A DNA stretch of 64,000 nt, from the NCBI GenBank assembly GCA_028673005.1, contig CM054118.1, positions 89,566,858-89,630,857 on the forward strand, given 5' to 3'. This DNA comes from Tanypteryx hageni (lineage: Eukaryota; Arthropoda; Insecta; Odonata; Petaluridae). Below the pieces are notes generated by a model. That model made no database searches. It had not been told where the DNA came from and worked only from the letters and a program-made list of their open reading frames with translations. Below, piece by piece: positions 35,700 to 46,767 of this stretch; the stretch's first letter is position 1; each line of letters starts with the position of its first letter. Made by a program: the position numbers and the translations under genes.

Positions 35700-38243
35700 C
35701 TAGGCAGGTCCCTGGCACCAGCGTTGTCTCCACTCATTTCTGTTCCTTGCCATTTCTTTCATTTCCTGATACCCTCCCCTTTCTTTCAGATCGTCAAACA
35801 TTTTTATTCTTCTACGTCCCCTTTTCCTTTCCCCTTCTACTGATCCTTCCAACACCATCAATAGTAAACCTTCTCCTCTCAAGATATGCCCTAACCAGTT
35901 ACTTTTCCTCCTCTGAATTGTTTCAAGTAATCTTCTCTTCTCATTCACCCTTGTTAGTATTGCTTCATTCCTTATCCTATCCGTCCACTTAACCTTCTCC
36001 ATCCGCCTCCACACCCACATTTCAAATGCCTCTAGTCTTTCTTTCTCTCTTTTCTTTAGCGTCCATGTTTCACACCCATAAAGCAATACACTCCAAACAT
36101 AGCACTTCACAAGACGTTTCTTCAGATTTAAATCCATTTTACCACATAGTACCCGTTTTTTCTTATTAAATGTTTCTTTTGCCATTGCTATTCTTGTTCT
36201 TATTTCTTTTTCACTTCTCCAGTCTTCAGTTAGCATGCTTCCCAAATATCTATACTGTTTTACTTGCTCCACTCTTCCATCCTTTATTGACACATTCATA
36301 ATCTCTCTATCCCCTATTCTCATCACCTTTGTTTTCTTTATGTTCATTTTCATTCCATATTCCATCATCCTGTCTTCTAGCTTTGTAACCATTTCCTGAA
36401 TATGCCTCGTTTCATCTGCCAAAATTACCATGTCATCAGCAAACCTTATACAATTTATTATTCTACCCCCAATACTAATTCCTTTATCATTCCCTATTCC
36501 ATTGTCAATCATTTCTTCAGCATATATATTGAACAGGGTTGGCGATAAGCAGCAACCTTGCCTTACTCCTCTTCCTAAATCATACCATTCGGTCTGTGCA
36601 TCTTTTATCCTCATAGCTGCTTTCTGTTTCATATACAGCTCTTTAATTAACCTTCTATCTTTCCAGTCTACTTTTTTTGCTTTTAGTATTTCCATCAGTT
36701 TTTCCCAGTTCACTCGGTCGAATGCCTTCTCCATATCTATGAAGCACAGACTAATTCCTTTACCCCTTTCTATATATCTCTCTCCACTCATTCTTATCAA
36801 TCCTATTGCATCTCTTGTACCTCTACTCTTTCTAAATCCAAACTGTTCCTCTGCAACATTTTCTTCCATTTTGCTAATTAGTCTCCTGTTCATAACCCTA
36901 AGTAGAACCTTTGCTGCATGTGTAATTAAACTGATTGTTCTGTGTTCACTGCATTTTCTTGTTCCTTGCTTTTTCGGAATTGGAATCATAATTGTTTTGA
37001 CGAAATCCTCTGGCCACATCCCCTTGTCATAGATTGCATTACACAACTTCACTATTTCTTCCAGTCCTTCCTCATTAAGACACTTAAATAATTCTATCGG
37101 TATCTCATCTACCCCCATTGCCTTCCCATTCTTCATATCCTTTATTGCTTGTAGCACCTCTATTTTCAATATCGAAACCCCTGTTTCGTCATTATTTATT
37201 TCATCCTGCTCTTCAATACGGAGATCCTTTGGTTTTTCATTTGATTTGTACAACTCCTCCATGTATTCTCTCCATCTATTAAGGACCTCCTCTTCCTTAT
37301 ATAGAACTTTATCTTCTTTACTTGCAATCTCTTTCACACATGCACTTGTTCTCCATCTATCCCACGTTACATTTTTTACTTTCTTATACATCAAGTCATA
37401 CATTCCTTTTCTCTCTAGATCTTCTATATATGAGCATTCCTCCTCTAGCCATTTCTCCCTTGCTTTTTGGGTTTCTCTTCTTAGTTCATTATTCAGTTTC
37501 CTGTATTTCCTTTTTCCATCTTCATCAGTCCTGCTTTTGTATTGCCTTCTTTCTTCCATCTTTTCTATCATTTCCTTTGTCACCCATGGCTTTTTTATTC
37601 TTTTTCCTTTGAAAAACCCAATAGCCTGTTCTGCTGTTTTCCTTATAGCCTTCTTTATCCTATTCCATGCTTCATCCACATTTTCCTCCGACACGTTTTC
37701 TCTTTTGATTGCCTGAGCTAATTTTTCTCCTATTCTTTCTTTTCCTACTGTGGCTATATTCTCTAAATCCCATTTCCTAACTATCTTAGCCTTCTTAACC
37801 TTCTTCAAGGCTAGTTTTATTTCGGCCATGAGGAGCACATGATCACTGTCAATGTCTGCTCCTGGAAGTCCATATGCCTTTTTTACTCCATTTCTATATC
37901 TTTCTTCCACTAGAATATAATCTATTTGATATCTGGCTCCATCTCCTGGTGATTTCCACGTGTATAGCCTTCTCTTATGATTTTCAAACCAAGTATTTGA
38001 TATAAACATCCTCTTCTCTTTACAGAACTCAACAAGTCTTTCACCTCTTTCATTTCTTTTCCCTAGTCCAAATTTTCCTACTACTTGGTCTTCTCTTCCC
38101 TCTCCTACCACAGCGTTCCAATCGCCCATCACTATCTTGCAACAGTTTTTACCTTCCTCCTCCATAATATTTTCTATCTTCTCGTATATTTCTTCAACAG
38201 CCTCATCTTCATGTTGGCTGGTCGGCATATAAACTTGTATCAA
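35700..38243 (-). CDS. LINE ORF2: endonuclease (partial) + reverse transcriptase
   Basis: This is an uninterrupted 847-codon frame encoding the polyprotein of an RTE/BovB-like retrotransposon. Residues 1-145 are the C-terminal two thirds of an apurinic-type endonuclease: MGDWNAVVG, YTWKSPGDGARYQIDYILV and DSDHVLLMAEI hold the conserved D/N and SDH catalytic signatures. The first endonuclease block is missing because of 5' truncation, so the apparent start Met is not the original one. Reverse transcriptase blocks follow in order: IPIPKKQGTRKCSEHRTISL, EEQFGFRKSRGTRDAI, CFIDMEKAFDRVNW, GVRQGCCLSPTLFN and RFADDMVILADE (catalytic ADD). The C-terminal part has YGCETWTLKKREKERLEAFE, WVWRRMEKVKW and WLGHILRG. 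Such proteins are often mis-annotated in arthropods as craniofacial development protein 2-like. Long pyrimidine-rich frames on the opposite strand are shadows of it. It could supply RT activity only if transcribed from an outside promoter. Confidence 0.93.
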   Translation of the reverse strand: MIQVYMPTSQHEDEAVEEIYEKIENIMEEEGKNCCKIVMGDWNAVVGEGREDQVVGKFGLGKRNERGERLVEFCKEKRMFISNTWFENHKRRLYTWKSPGDGARYQIDYILVEERYRNGVKKAYGLPGADIDSDHVLLMAEIKLALKKVKKAKIVRKWDLENIATVGKERIGEKLAQAIKRENVSEENVDEAWNRIKKAIRKTAEQAIGFFKGKRIKKPWVTKEMIEKMEERRQYKSRTDEDGKRKYRKLNNELRRETQKAREKWLEEECSYIEDLERKGMYDLMYKKVKNVTWDRWRTSACVKEIASKEDKVLYKEEEVLNRWREYMEELYKSNEKPKDLRIEEQDEINNDETGVSILKIEVLQAIKDMKNGKAMGVDEIPIELFKCLNEEGLEEIVKLCNAIYDKGMWPEDFVKTIMIPIPKKQGTRKCSEHRTISLITHAAKVLLRVMNRRLISKMEENVAEEQFGFRKSRGTRDAIGLIRMSGERYIERGKGISLCFIDMEKAFDRVNWEKLMEILKAKKVDWKDRRLIKELYMKQKAAMRIKDAQTEWYDLGRGVRQGCCLSPTLFNIYAEEMIDNGIGNDKGISIGGRIINCIRFADDMVILADETRHIQEMVTKLEDRMMEYGMKMNIKKTKVMRIGDREIMNVSIKDGRVEQVKQYRYLGSMLTEDWRSEKEIRTRIAMAKETFNKKKRVLCGKMDLNLKKRLVKCYVWSVLLYGCETWTLKKREKERLEAFEMWVWRRMEKVKWTDRIRNEAILTRVNEKRRLLETIQRRKSNWLGHILRGEGLLLMVLEGSVEGERKRGRRRIKMFDDLKERGGYQEMKEMARNRNEWRQRWCQGPA

Positions 38244-38289
38244 CAGTAGATCTTAGATCTTACAAATCTTAGTAGATTAGATCTTAGAT
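38244..38289. other. Filler at the LINE 5' junction
   Basis: Between the end of the LINE frame and the right target duplication lie repeats of AGATCTTA (AGATCTTAGATCTTACAAAT and so on). The phrase CTTACAAA resembles the target CTTTACAAA. This looks like slippage or template-switch filler added when the truncated LINE copy was joined to the target. It is an inference from sequence only. Confidence 0.45.
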
Positions 38290-38679
38290 CTTTACAAAAT
38301 TAATTTTAATACCACTAATATTTCATAATTGCACACATCCGACGGTAATGACGGTCAAAATACGAGATAAGCTATTTACCACTCCCTGAATTATCTGAAC
38401 TCTACCTGCAAGTATGATATTTTAAATCTTTTTTATCAATTCCAAAAGCCATAACCAGTAGACTTTTGAAGTCGAAACCTTCTTGGCCTCGTTATAAATT
38501 CCATGATTTCTTCATCATTATCTTCGAAAAGCAATATTTCTGCTGTCATAACAGCCGCCATCTTGATTTTAGCCGTGTTTACCTTCGTTAACCAGAACAC
38601 CATCTACCGGTTTTCTTTTACTTTAAATTATTTCTGGATTTAAAATATATTTTTTAAACTCGTGATCCTGATTTTATAG

Positions 38680-41260
38680 ATGTATGGCAAAAGAAAATAC
38701 AAGAGTGGAGCAGTGAAAAGAAAAAATAAAGTAAGAAAAGTACGCCGGATCTTTAGATAGATTCATCTCTCCACAACTGACTGAAGTTTTGCCAGATGTA
38801 ATAAACTACCCAATAAATGAGCAACCATTAAATGAAACGGTAAACCAAGCAATACCAGAAAATTCTCCAGTTTGTGCTATTTTTGGAAGATGAAATGGAA
38901 AATCCTCAGATTTCTATCATATTTGATGTATCTGATCCAGCAACATGGCCTGTTGAAATTGATGCTCAAATTAGAACAACATTGGTGGAAAAAGGACCAA
39001 ACCAACAGAGATGAAGAGTATATGAAAAAACAGGCATGTGCGAAAATTTAGCGATTTGAAAAACGGTGAAAAAGCTAATAGAGGATGGCTCATATATTCA
39101 TCGTCTCAACATTGCGTCTATTGCTTTTGTTGGAAGTTATTTTCTAGTAAAACTTCATCTTTAGCAGTTAGGTTTTTGTATTATAGGCACATCTCAAAGC
39201 ATATAAGGAGCACAAAGGAACATTGTGATGCAGAATTCAAATGGCGAACGATGGAATGCAATGTCAGGAATAAACAAGGAATTGATAGCTTGAGTCAAGA
39301 AGCTTTTCACAAATCACAACAAACACGGAGAGTAATTTTTACTTGTTATATAAAAATTATTATTTTTTTAAGTGCATATAATTTGGCTTTACGTGGAGAC
39401 AATGCAAAATTAAATGAACCCCGCAATAGGAATTTTCTTGGATTGCTTCTTTCCGACTTTGTGTCAGAACTGAGAGAACTAATTAAGAGAATTTGTGAAA
39501 GTTAAATAAAGAGAAAAAAATCGTATATGTCGCCTCAAATCCAAAACGAATTGATAAATCGGCTTGCAAATACAGTAACAAATATGATCATAGAGCAGGT
39601 AAAAAATGAAAAATATTATTCGGTGATAATACAACTCCTGATATCAGTAAGCAAGATCAACTGTCAATAATAATAAGATACGTGAATATCAGCAAACACA
39701 TCGTTAGCATTGAAGAAAAATTTATTGGATTTATTAACGTATCTTCAACAAAAGGTGCGAATTTGACAAAAAACTGCTGGAAGTACGTGATTTTCATGGA
39801 ATTAAAATAGAAGATTTTTGTGGTCAAGCTTATGACAACGCCAGTAATGTGAAAGGACGGTATACTGGAGTTAAACCTAGAATTTTGGATCTTAACGATA
39901 AAGCTCTCTTTGCCTTGTGGTTGTCATAACATCAATCTGATATTAGGAGTTATGGCAAAAAGTTTAAAAAAATGAGATTTTTTTGCTACTATAAATTCAA
40001 CTTATAAGGTATTCGGACCATCAACCAAACGTTGGTCCATATTAACTGGCCACTTAAAAATAAAATGTCACACTCGTTGGGAATATCGCTACGACAACGT
40101 AAAAGCAACGAGATTCCAAGTAAGAGAAATAATTAAAGCACTAACAGAATTGTCAGAAAAGCACAAAGAGTGCTCGGCCAAAGCTCAAATTCTGATCAAG
40201 AAAATCTCAACATTTGAGTTTATTGTATTATGCAATCTATGGTACACACTTGTCCAGATTTCATGTGGTTAGTCAATTGCTTCAAAGAAAGGATATGCAA
40301 ATGGATATAGCCGTACAGCACACTCAATGTACTCAAAGTTTTATGGAAGATTTTAAGCGAGATGAATGGAAGAATTATTGGAAGAATCAAAAAACACAGC
40401 AAATGATTTAGATATAAATGCAGAATTTCCACCAATCACTTCAAGTAAAGAGCAAACGAATTAGACTCCTGCTGACAAACCCAACGATCCCCTCCTAGCA
40501 AAACGAATCCGCCAACAAAAGATCGATAGTAATTTTGTGTACTACTACCAACCTAGCACTAGAAGAAACCCAGTTTCGAATGATGAATCCAACGATGAAA
40601 GTGATGAAGTTACAGATACAATTGAAGATGAAGATTTCAGTAATTAAATATCAGAAGAGAAATCTGAAGATACCGATACCGACAATGATTTTGAATCACA
40701 GAATGATTCTTCTGGCACGGATAACTTCTACAAAAATCATTTCGAAAAGCTAATCAGCTTGTGTGAAAAATCGATGGAAGAGAGATTCAATGCATATAAA
40801 TTGATCAATGACATCTTCGGGTTTTTGTACAACAGACTTCTCAGAAGTATGAGCGAGAGTGAGTGATTTGGAGCAGCGCTGCAAAAAATTAAACGGGCAT
40901 TTAGAAGGTGATTTTGATGAAATCGATTTTTTAATGGATTGAATTCATACAGAAAAATTGTGCCGGAAAACTTTTCAGTTTTGAAATAATTACAATTCAT
41001 TCTTGAAAGAATTTGAGTGAATTATATTCAAACACTTTTACAGTTTATAGAATAATTTAAACCTTCCCAGTCACAGTAGCTAGTTGCGAAAGATCATTTT
41101 CAAAATAAAAAAATTAAAGATTACAACAATTTCTCAAGAAAGACTGGCTGGACTTTCAATCCTTTCAGTTGAAAGTGAAAAAGCAAAATTAATTTATATT
41201 TCAACAATTATTGATGACTTCGCAACAGAGAGAGCCAGAAAAATAGTTCTTTGAGTTATA
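38680..41260 (+). pseudogene. hAT transposase, ZMYM1-like, broken
   Basis: The ORF starts at 38680 with MYGKRKYKSGAVKRKNK, the lysine-rich leader seen in this family, then breaks. Next come DPATWPVEIDAQIR and LVEKGPNQQ (38935-39010). From 39038 an intact 155-codon frame begins MRKFSDLKNGEKANRGWLIY and has CVYCFCWKLFS, the TTF-type zinc-finger region. Later pieces include KGRYTGVKPRILDLNDKALF (39850-39910), the family core around ALFxxCGCHNINL, and a C-terminal VASCERSFSK dimerisation motif (41060-41100). Frameshifts lie at about 38760, 39020, 39630, 39920 and 40020, with many stops between 40200 and 41000. The family is hAT-derived zinc finger MYM-type protein 1-like. It is dead. Confidence 0.85.
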
Positions 41261-41383
41261 TGCTATGTAAATCTCATTTTTTTCTTCCGATAAATTTTTT
41301 AAGTTTTTCCTTAAAAAGGACCTACATTTTTTTCGAATTTCGCACAGGACCCCAAAAAGTTACACTACGGGAGTGGATGTTAC

Positions 41384-42592
41384 ATTGTAAGTTTTATGTG
41401 ACTTTGATTGCCATTTGGCGGCTTATTTTCTAAGTGTGTCTATTAGCAGCAAGCATGGCAGCGCGTTCTGGCGAATCCTCAGATAAGCTGTTTTCAATTA
41501 TTTATTTATGTTAATATTTTATTTTTAATGTAGGTTTTTCAAATTAAATTCAATATTGGTGAGTTTACTGATGATATTGTCAAATTCACAACAAATTTCA
41601 GCAATAAGTGTGATTATTATAGATATAAAACTAACTTGTCCAATATATTGGACGTCAGGTCTCTAGGGCACCTTTTCTCGAGCTATGTAACCCTAGTTAT
41701 GCAAGAGGTAGCGAGGATTTACAGTACATTTTCTACATAAATGTAAGGCCGTACATGAGGGCAAGAGATCTTGGGAGTTCAAGCCGCTGATCCCAAACAA
41801 ATGAAACAAATTAAGCAAGAACAATTGTCTCAGAATACGATTGAAAATATTTTTCATCTAAACCCTCCTTTTCACTCTAAACCCCTATTTACATTTCTTT
41901 GTACACGGACCTGAGTAAGTAGAATTTTTTTCACACAGTTATTGAGACAGCTAATTATTTTTCTTGCATATAAATTAATTCTTTGTATTCCATCTGTTGT
42001 AATTTTCGCTACTATTACTTTGCTTTCGTCTTAATCCTGTAAGATAATTAAACTATAGTTTTCAAATAATAAAAAAATAGTAAAAGCAATTTGTGACCCC
42101 TTCTCATAGTTCAAACCCATAGAAGTCGACAGGCTTCATCCAACAGTCAATAATTCTGTAGAAGGGGACTGAATTCTCTTCAAGCCCCCTGAATTTATGA
42201 TGTTTCCTCGAAGTTCAAACCCGTAGAAGTCGACAGGCCTCGCTCAACAGTCAATAATTGTATAGAAGGGCTCTGAATTTTTTTAAAACAAGCCAGAAAA
42301 TATTTTGGTCGGCCTTGAACAGTGTACCCCTGAATTGCAATTTCCTTCTAAAAAGCAATATTTTTAGAGCTATAAAATAAAGACAAAATGGAAATATAGG
42401 AATTTAAACAAAATTTAGAGGGTTACCATTGAGACCCAATGTCCAATATACTGTACATTTCGAACAAATCAAAATATCATAGGAAAACATATAAAATTAA
42501 TATATTTCCAATAAGTAACTCCTAAACATGTGAAAAACAATAAAAAAGATTTTTTTCCACACCCCAAATTAATCCAGGCCTGAAAGGGTTAA
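41384..42592. other. Right part of the outer TTAA element
   Basis: After the hAT target duplication the host element continues with AT-rich, non-coding sequence. It carries the internal 16-bp palindrome at 41638-41653, the duplication at 42109-42275 and the terminal AAAGGGTTAA. Confidence 0.5.
42109..42275 (+). repeat. 104-bp period tandem duplication
   Basis: GTTCAAACCCATAGAAGTCG at 42109 recurs as GTTCAAACCCGTAGAAGTCG at 42213. Similarity continues through ACAGTCAATAATT and TAGAAGGG with scattered differences. Confidence 0.75.
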
Positions 42593-43413
42593 AGATTTAC
42601 TTCATGTAAACGTGTACAATTATGATCCGAGTTCGACCGTTAAATTTCTCCACTTGAATAACATGGGAATGAGAGCAGCATATTTTTTGTTTTCATTTTA
42701 AAATTGCTGAAAATAATCTTACGAATTTGGATCTTGAGACGAAAGACGCCTAAAAGAACGTAAGTTCATTTTCCTATAGCGGATTTTTTAATTCAACGCA
42801 GAGTCTGAGTTCTAGCGCTGTAAGTTATGAAGCGAATTTATTCGTGAAGTGCCCGAGTTGATGTAGTCAACAGTCAAAACACAGGTGTAAAGTGAAAGGG
42901 GGAAGGTGAGTCACAACGCAAACAATGTTAGTTCACATCCAAAATAGGTTAGCACGCAAAAAGAACTAAAAATTCAGGGTGCATTGGAGCTAAGGACGTG
43001 TATAAGGGAATGTGATGTTTCTTGGGTCGCTGGCGCGGTTATCGACTCCTTATTACCACAAAACCGAACCAACGGTTTACAGATGAACACCGTTTTGGAC
43101 TGGACAAATTAATTCAAGTTGAAACAACAAGTCGGCTTTCCGTAATGATAATTTTCTTGACTTGATTTTTTGTAGGAAGGGGAACTAATTAATTTATCGA
43201 ATTGTGTGACAAACCTCGCAGAATGGAAAGATACTTTGTCAAATCATGTACACATAATGTTTGAACTTGATGTTGACAGGTTTAATCGCGTAAAAAATCT
43301 CATAAGATTAATTTTTATTGGAAAAGACTTTACTTAGTTGCTCTTAAGGGAATATTAACTCATTGCCCCTGTGTTCTCTTGAATGCCACACACTCTGCCG
43401 ACGATTGCTGCGA
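42593..43413. other. No feature recognised
   Basis: Nothing recognisable is present between the outer TTAA element and the hAT end at 43414. Confidence 0.45.
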
Positions 43414-43620
43414 CAGTGGCGGACTTACGCCTCCTGGGACTCCTGGTGCTAAACATTAGGGCGCTCCTGGCGCTAAGCAGTCGGGGGCCCTTCAATATAA
43501 ATATATAGTGAAACCCAGGGTCTGGCCGACGGGTGAGGCGGCGAGGCGACTGCCTCAGGCGCTTCTCGCAAGGGGCGCCAAAGTTTGACCACAATGAAAA
43601 TGACGATTTGGAATAAATAA
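43414..43620 (+). mobile_element. Two hAT-style left ends in tandem
   Basis: CAGTGGCGGACTTACGCCTC at 43414 and CAGGGTCTGGCCGACGGGTG at 43516 (followed by AGGCGGCGAGGCGACTGCC) both have the form of hAT termini. A CGCTCCTGGCGCTAAGC stretch lies between them. Their partner ends were not found, so these are truncated or nested remnants. Confidence 0.45.
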
Positions 43621-43935
43621 TATCCAATAATCGAAAACCCAACCCATTGTAGAGCTTACACATCTTCAAAAGCAGAAACAAGACCAAAAATGACCTCGGT
43701 TCAATACTATGCTCTCCGTTATATTTCTTAGCAAAACAGATATGATTTTTTTCTTAGAAATGTATTTCGGGTTTAACTCAGGCTACAAACCCTCCTCCCT
43801 CTCGTCCGACCTTCCGTTTCCTAAGGTTTTCCCTTTCAAATTCGTACACAACCGACTTCTTTTATTTTCGCAGTTCTTTTGGCCTCCCCAAGTGCTAACA
43901 TCTTTCAGTGGATTGTCTGTTCGAGTTTTCTAGAG

Positions 43936-44175
43936 CAGCGTTTCTCAAACTATGGGCCGCGGCCCCCCAGGAGAGCTAAAAATTAATTTGGAATTAAGGT
44001 GAAATGCTAAAAAAATTTACGTGTAATAAAATTTTCGGAAATACGATGTTATAAAAACTATTAATAGTTATATATAATAAAGAAATCTGTATTAAAGTTT
44101 CTTATTTTTACTATTTTCATTCCAAAGGGGGCCGCATGATATTCAAGGGGGCTGTGACAATTGAAAGTTTTCGTG
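43936..44175 (+). mobile_element. hAT MITE at a TCTAGAG site, 3' end lost
   Basis: CAGCGTTTCTCAAACTATGG at 43936 follows TTCTAGAG and is a classic hAT terminus. A short AT-rich body leads to GGGGGCCGCATGATATTCAA and GGGGGCTGTGACAATTGAAA. In relatives the latter is followed by the inverted terminus GAGAAACGCTG. Here that last part is missing and a minisatellite starts within 15 bases. Confidence 0.6.
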
Positions 44176-44185
44176 TGCGGACTCT

Positions 44186-44753
44186 ACGCCGACAGACAGC
44201 GCGCCGAAAGACACCACGCCCAAAGACGGCGAAAGACACCACGCCGAAAGACACCACACCGAAAGACACCACGCCGAAAGACACCACGCCGAAAGACACC
44301 ACGCCGAAAGACACCACGCCGAAAGACACCACGCCGACAGACACCACGCCGACAGACACCACGCCGAAAGACACCACGCCGAAAGACACCGCTCCGAAAG
44401 ACACCGCGCCGAAAGACACCGCGCCGACAGACACCGCGCCGACATACACCACGCCGACAGACACCACGCCGACAGACACCACGCCGACAGACACCACGCC
44501 GACAGACACCACGCCGACAGACACCACGCCGACAGACACCACGCCGACAGACACCACGCCGACAGACACCACGCCGAAAGACACCACGCCGAAAGACACC
44601 ACGCCGAAAGACACCACGCCGAAAGACACCGCGCCGAAAGACACCGCGCCGACAGACACCGCGCCGACATACACCACGCCGACATACACCACGCCGACAG
44701 GGCACTACGCCGACAGGATAATACGCCGAAAGACACTACGCCGACTGAGCAAT
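44186..44753 (+). repeat. 15-bp minisatellite, about 38 units
   Basis: The unit is ACGCCGAAAGACACC. Variants are GACAGACACC, GCGCCG at the start, and GACATACACC. Because the unit is a multiple of three and lacks stop triplets, all six frames are open for 170-210 codons (for example TPKDT, RRKTP, GVFRR, VSFGV and CLSAW repeats). A higher-order pattern exists: the GCGCCGACATACACC variant recurs at 44436 and 44661, exactly 15 units apart, each preceded by the same series of variants. The GC content contrasts sharply with the flanks. I do not regard the open frames as genes. Confidence 0.95.
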
Positions 44754-44900
44754 ATAAGGCCAAATAATCCTACTTGATAGGTTTTAATAATTTCGATGAA
44801 GTTAATTTTTTTGACCGGGATCCTAATAGTAGATTTCCACTTACAATATACCAATTGTTAATGACAATCGAATGAGAATCCTATACATAAAAGAGAATGT

Positions 44901-45010
44901 TTGTCTGTCTGTCTGTCTGTGGCAGTCATAACTCCTCAGAAAATAAACGTAGGAGCTTCAAAATTCGGCAGCAGCTTTAAGTTGATCCTGAGAGTTGCAG
45001 TGCCAAAAAT
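44901..45010. repeat. (TGTC)n tract with retroelement-like flank
   Basis: TTGTCTGTCTGTCTGTCTGT at 44901-44920 is followed by GGCAGTCATAACTCCTCAGA. Such a tract beside a conserved block often marks the terminus of an arthropod mobile element, but I cannot name it. Confidence 0.35.
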
Positions 45011-46767
45011 AATTCAAATTCTGGCTGAATTTAAGCTATTTTATTTAACTGTTCATTATTTTTGATAAAGTATATTGTTCATATAAATTCAACGTCTTTT
45101 TCTAAATTGTTTCAAATGAAATTCTTTCGTCATGGTTATGTCTATATTTTGTAATATAATATTATATGAGTAGATAAATAATTCTGGCAGTAATTTTTTG
45201 TATGATATTTTCTATCATTTCTTTGTCGGGAACAAATTATACCTTTAATTAACCTCAAATGTGATGCATATAATGCCTTAGATTCGATCACTACATCAAA
45301 TTATTGGATAAAATTAACAATTCGCTTCAGCTAATCTACTATTGTGATGACCTTGCTAGCGATGAATTTTACAAAAATTAAATTTTTTCTAAGCATCAAT
45401 AATACGAATAAATCATACAAAAACGCTGTTTTTGTCAATTTTGATGTATTATACTCCCAATTTCTAAGGATTTTTTAATTTATTTGATGTGATTTAACTA
45501 TAGATAAAAATTATCTCCATAACAAATCCATAAGAATAAGCAGAAAACATTTAAATATTAATTTTCTGTGAAAAAGCTGGCAGAGGCAATGAAAGTTTAG
45601 TTTTCCTTGCAGCTAATCATAGGCAATAGAATTATATATTCAAGCGCATGTGTCAGGTCATTTGAATCTAAAGTCCAGTTTAATCAGCAAAAGTTGCTAA
45701 TTTCAATCTTGTTTGTAATTTGGTCTAAAATTTATAAATGCAGCAAATTTGAAGAAGAATGAAAACAATTGTTCATATTATATTTCCATGAAATTATGTT
45801 CTGTGAATGTTATTACTAAATAGCATATGCTGTTCTTATGTCAACATTGTGTGAAAATCACCATCACTATGGCAGAAGATAAAATGTACTGCTTTAAATC
45901 CTACTTTTAATTCCAAGCATTTATTTTATGAAAGTACTCATAGATTAATTACTTACAAAAAGAAACATATGTAATCAAAATAGGTAATAAAGTAAAAAGG
46001 TATCAATGGTTATTATGACTAGCAATAAAGAAGATTTAAATAATATATTACGCCCCCCCCCCTTCCTCCCCCCTCTGTCCCCCTCACCATTTTTTTATTT
46101 TTTCTCCGAAAATTCTTAATTGTTGTAAAAATTCCTAATTGATGGATACCAATATTGTTAATAATTTGTTATAATTTAATATATAACATCAATTTGCATT
46201 TGAAAGCATTGGAATCGACAATGGTAGTTACCGTTGTTAAAAAAAATTAAAAATTAAAAATAAATCTTTCTGATTTTAAAAAATGTTTACGCTAATTCAA
46301 CACATCTGAATATAAGCCTCGAAAAACATACACTTCACCTTTTCAGCCAAAGAACCGATTATGGCGAGTTCGTATAGGAAAATCAACTTACTCGAAAATG
46401 CAATTTCATAAAGCTCGGCATTTATTCCCATGGTTTCCTATCTTAAAAAATGAAAGTTTTGGAATTTTGGATTTTTCCCGTCGGTTGTACCCAAGGACCT
46501 AGCAGCTAACAAATTTCAGATTTGTAGCACATGTTTAAGTACCTTAGATTTTGGATCATCCTACTCCCCACATTATAAATAATGTTGGGCTCCTTTTCAT
46601 TACTGTAAAACGCTTCCTTGCATTTATTCTATAAAATCATTTTTTCAAGTTCTCATTCGTATGCAAACGGCCATATAATATCCCCATCGTTAGGATTCTT
46701 TTTGTACGTATTTTTCAGCCAGTTAAATGCATACATTTTTTACCATAAATGCTGTCACTATTTCCCC
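45011..46767. other. No gene recognised; C-rich tract at 46053
   Basis: AT-rich sequence with a run of ten C at 46053-46062 continuing into a C/T-rich stretch to about 46085. No gene is seen. Confidence 0.45.

Larger units (their letters stand above)
35669..38289 (-). mobile_element. RTE/BovB-like LINE, 5'-truncated, with TSD
   Basis: The element lies between CTTTACAAATTA (35657-35668) and CTTTACAAAATTA (38290-38302), a 12-13 bp target site duplication with one indel. On the minus strand its 3' end is an (ATG)4 tail about 20 bases after the stop codon. A minimal 3' UTR with a simple-repeat tail is typical of RTE-clade elements. The 5' end is cut within the endonuclease domain. The long open frame and clear duplication indicate a recent insertion. 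Confidence 0.85.
35146..41375 (+). mobile_element. hAT element (ZMYM1-like), interrupted by a LINE
   Basis: The left end CACTGCCGTAGTAAG and the reverse complement of the right end CACTCCCGTAGTGTAAC form terminal inverted repeats. The 8-bp flanks AATGTTAC (35138-35145) and GATGTTAC (41376-41383) differ at one base, which fits the 8-bp target duplication of hAT elements. A GCACAGGGCCCC / GCACAGGACCCC motif recurs near both ends in direct orientation. The element sits inside the TTAA-flanked element 35031-42592. The RTE-type LINE (35669-38289) in turn splits its 5' non-coding part. Confidence 0.8.
35031..42592. mobile_element. Outer piggyBac-type element with TTAACCCTTTC ends
   Basis: The left end TTAACCCTTTCCGACCCGG and the reverse complement of the right end TTAACCCTTTCAGGCCTGG agree at 11 bases and then at most of the next eight. 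Both carry TTAA. Without the inserted hAT and LINE the element is only about 1.3 kb and has no coding frame I can recognise, so it is probably non-autonomous. A GTCCAATATAxTGxAC motif occurs near the left end, internally at 41638, and near the right end at about 42442. Confidence 0.65.

Noticed and set aside
35618..37716. Plus-strand frames of up to 200 codons opposite the LINE
   Set aside because: They are antisense shadows of the long minus-strand reverse transcriptase frame; the residues are mostly Leu/Ser/Phe.
44186..44753. CRISPR-like array
   Set aside because: Units are contiguous without unique spacers, and the context is a eukaryotic transposon-rich genome.
44117..44777. Open frames of 170-213 codons on both strands
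   Set aside because: They are products of a stop-free 15-bp tandem repeat; no conserved domain, and all six frames are equally open.
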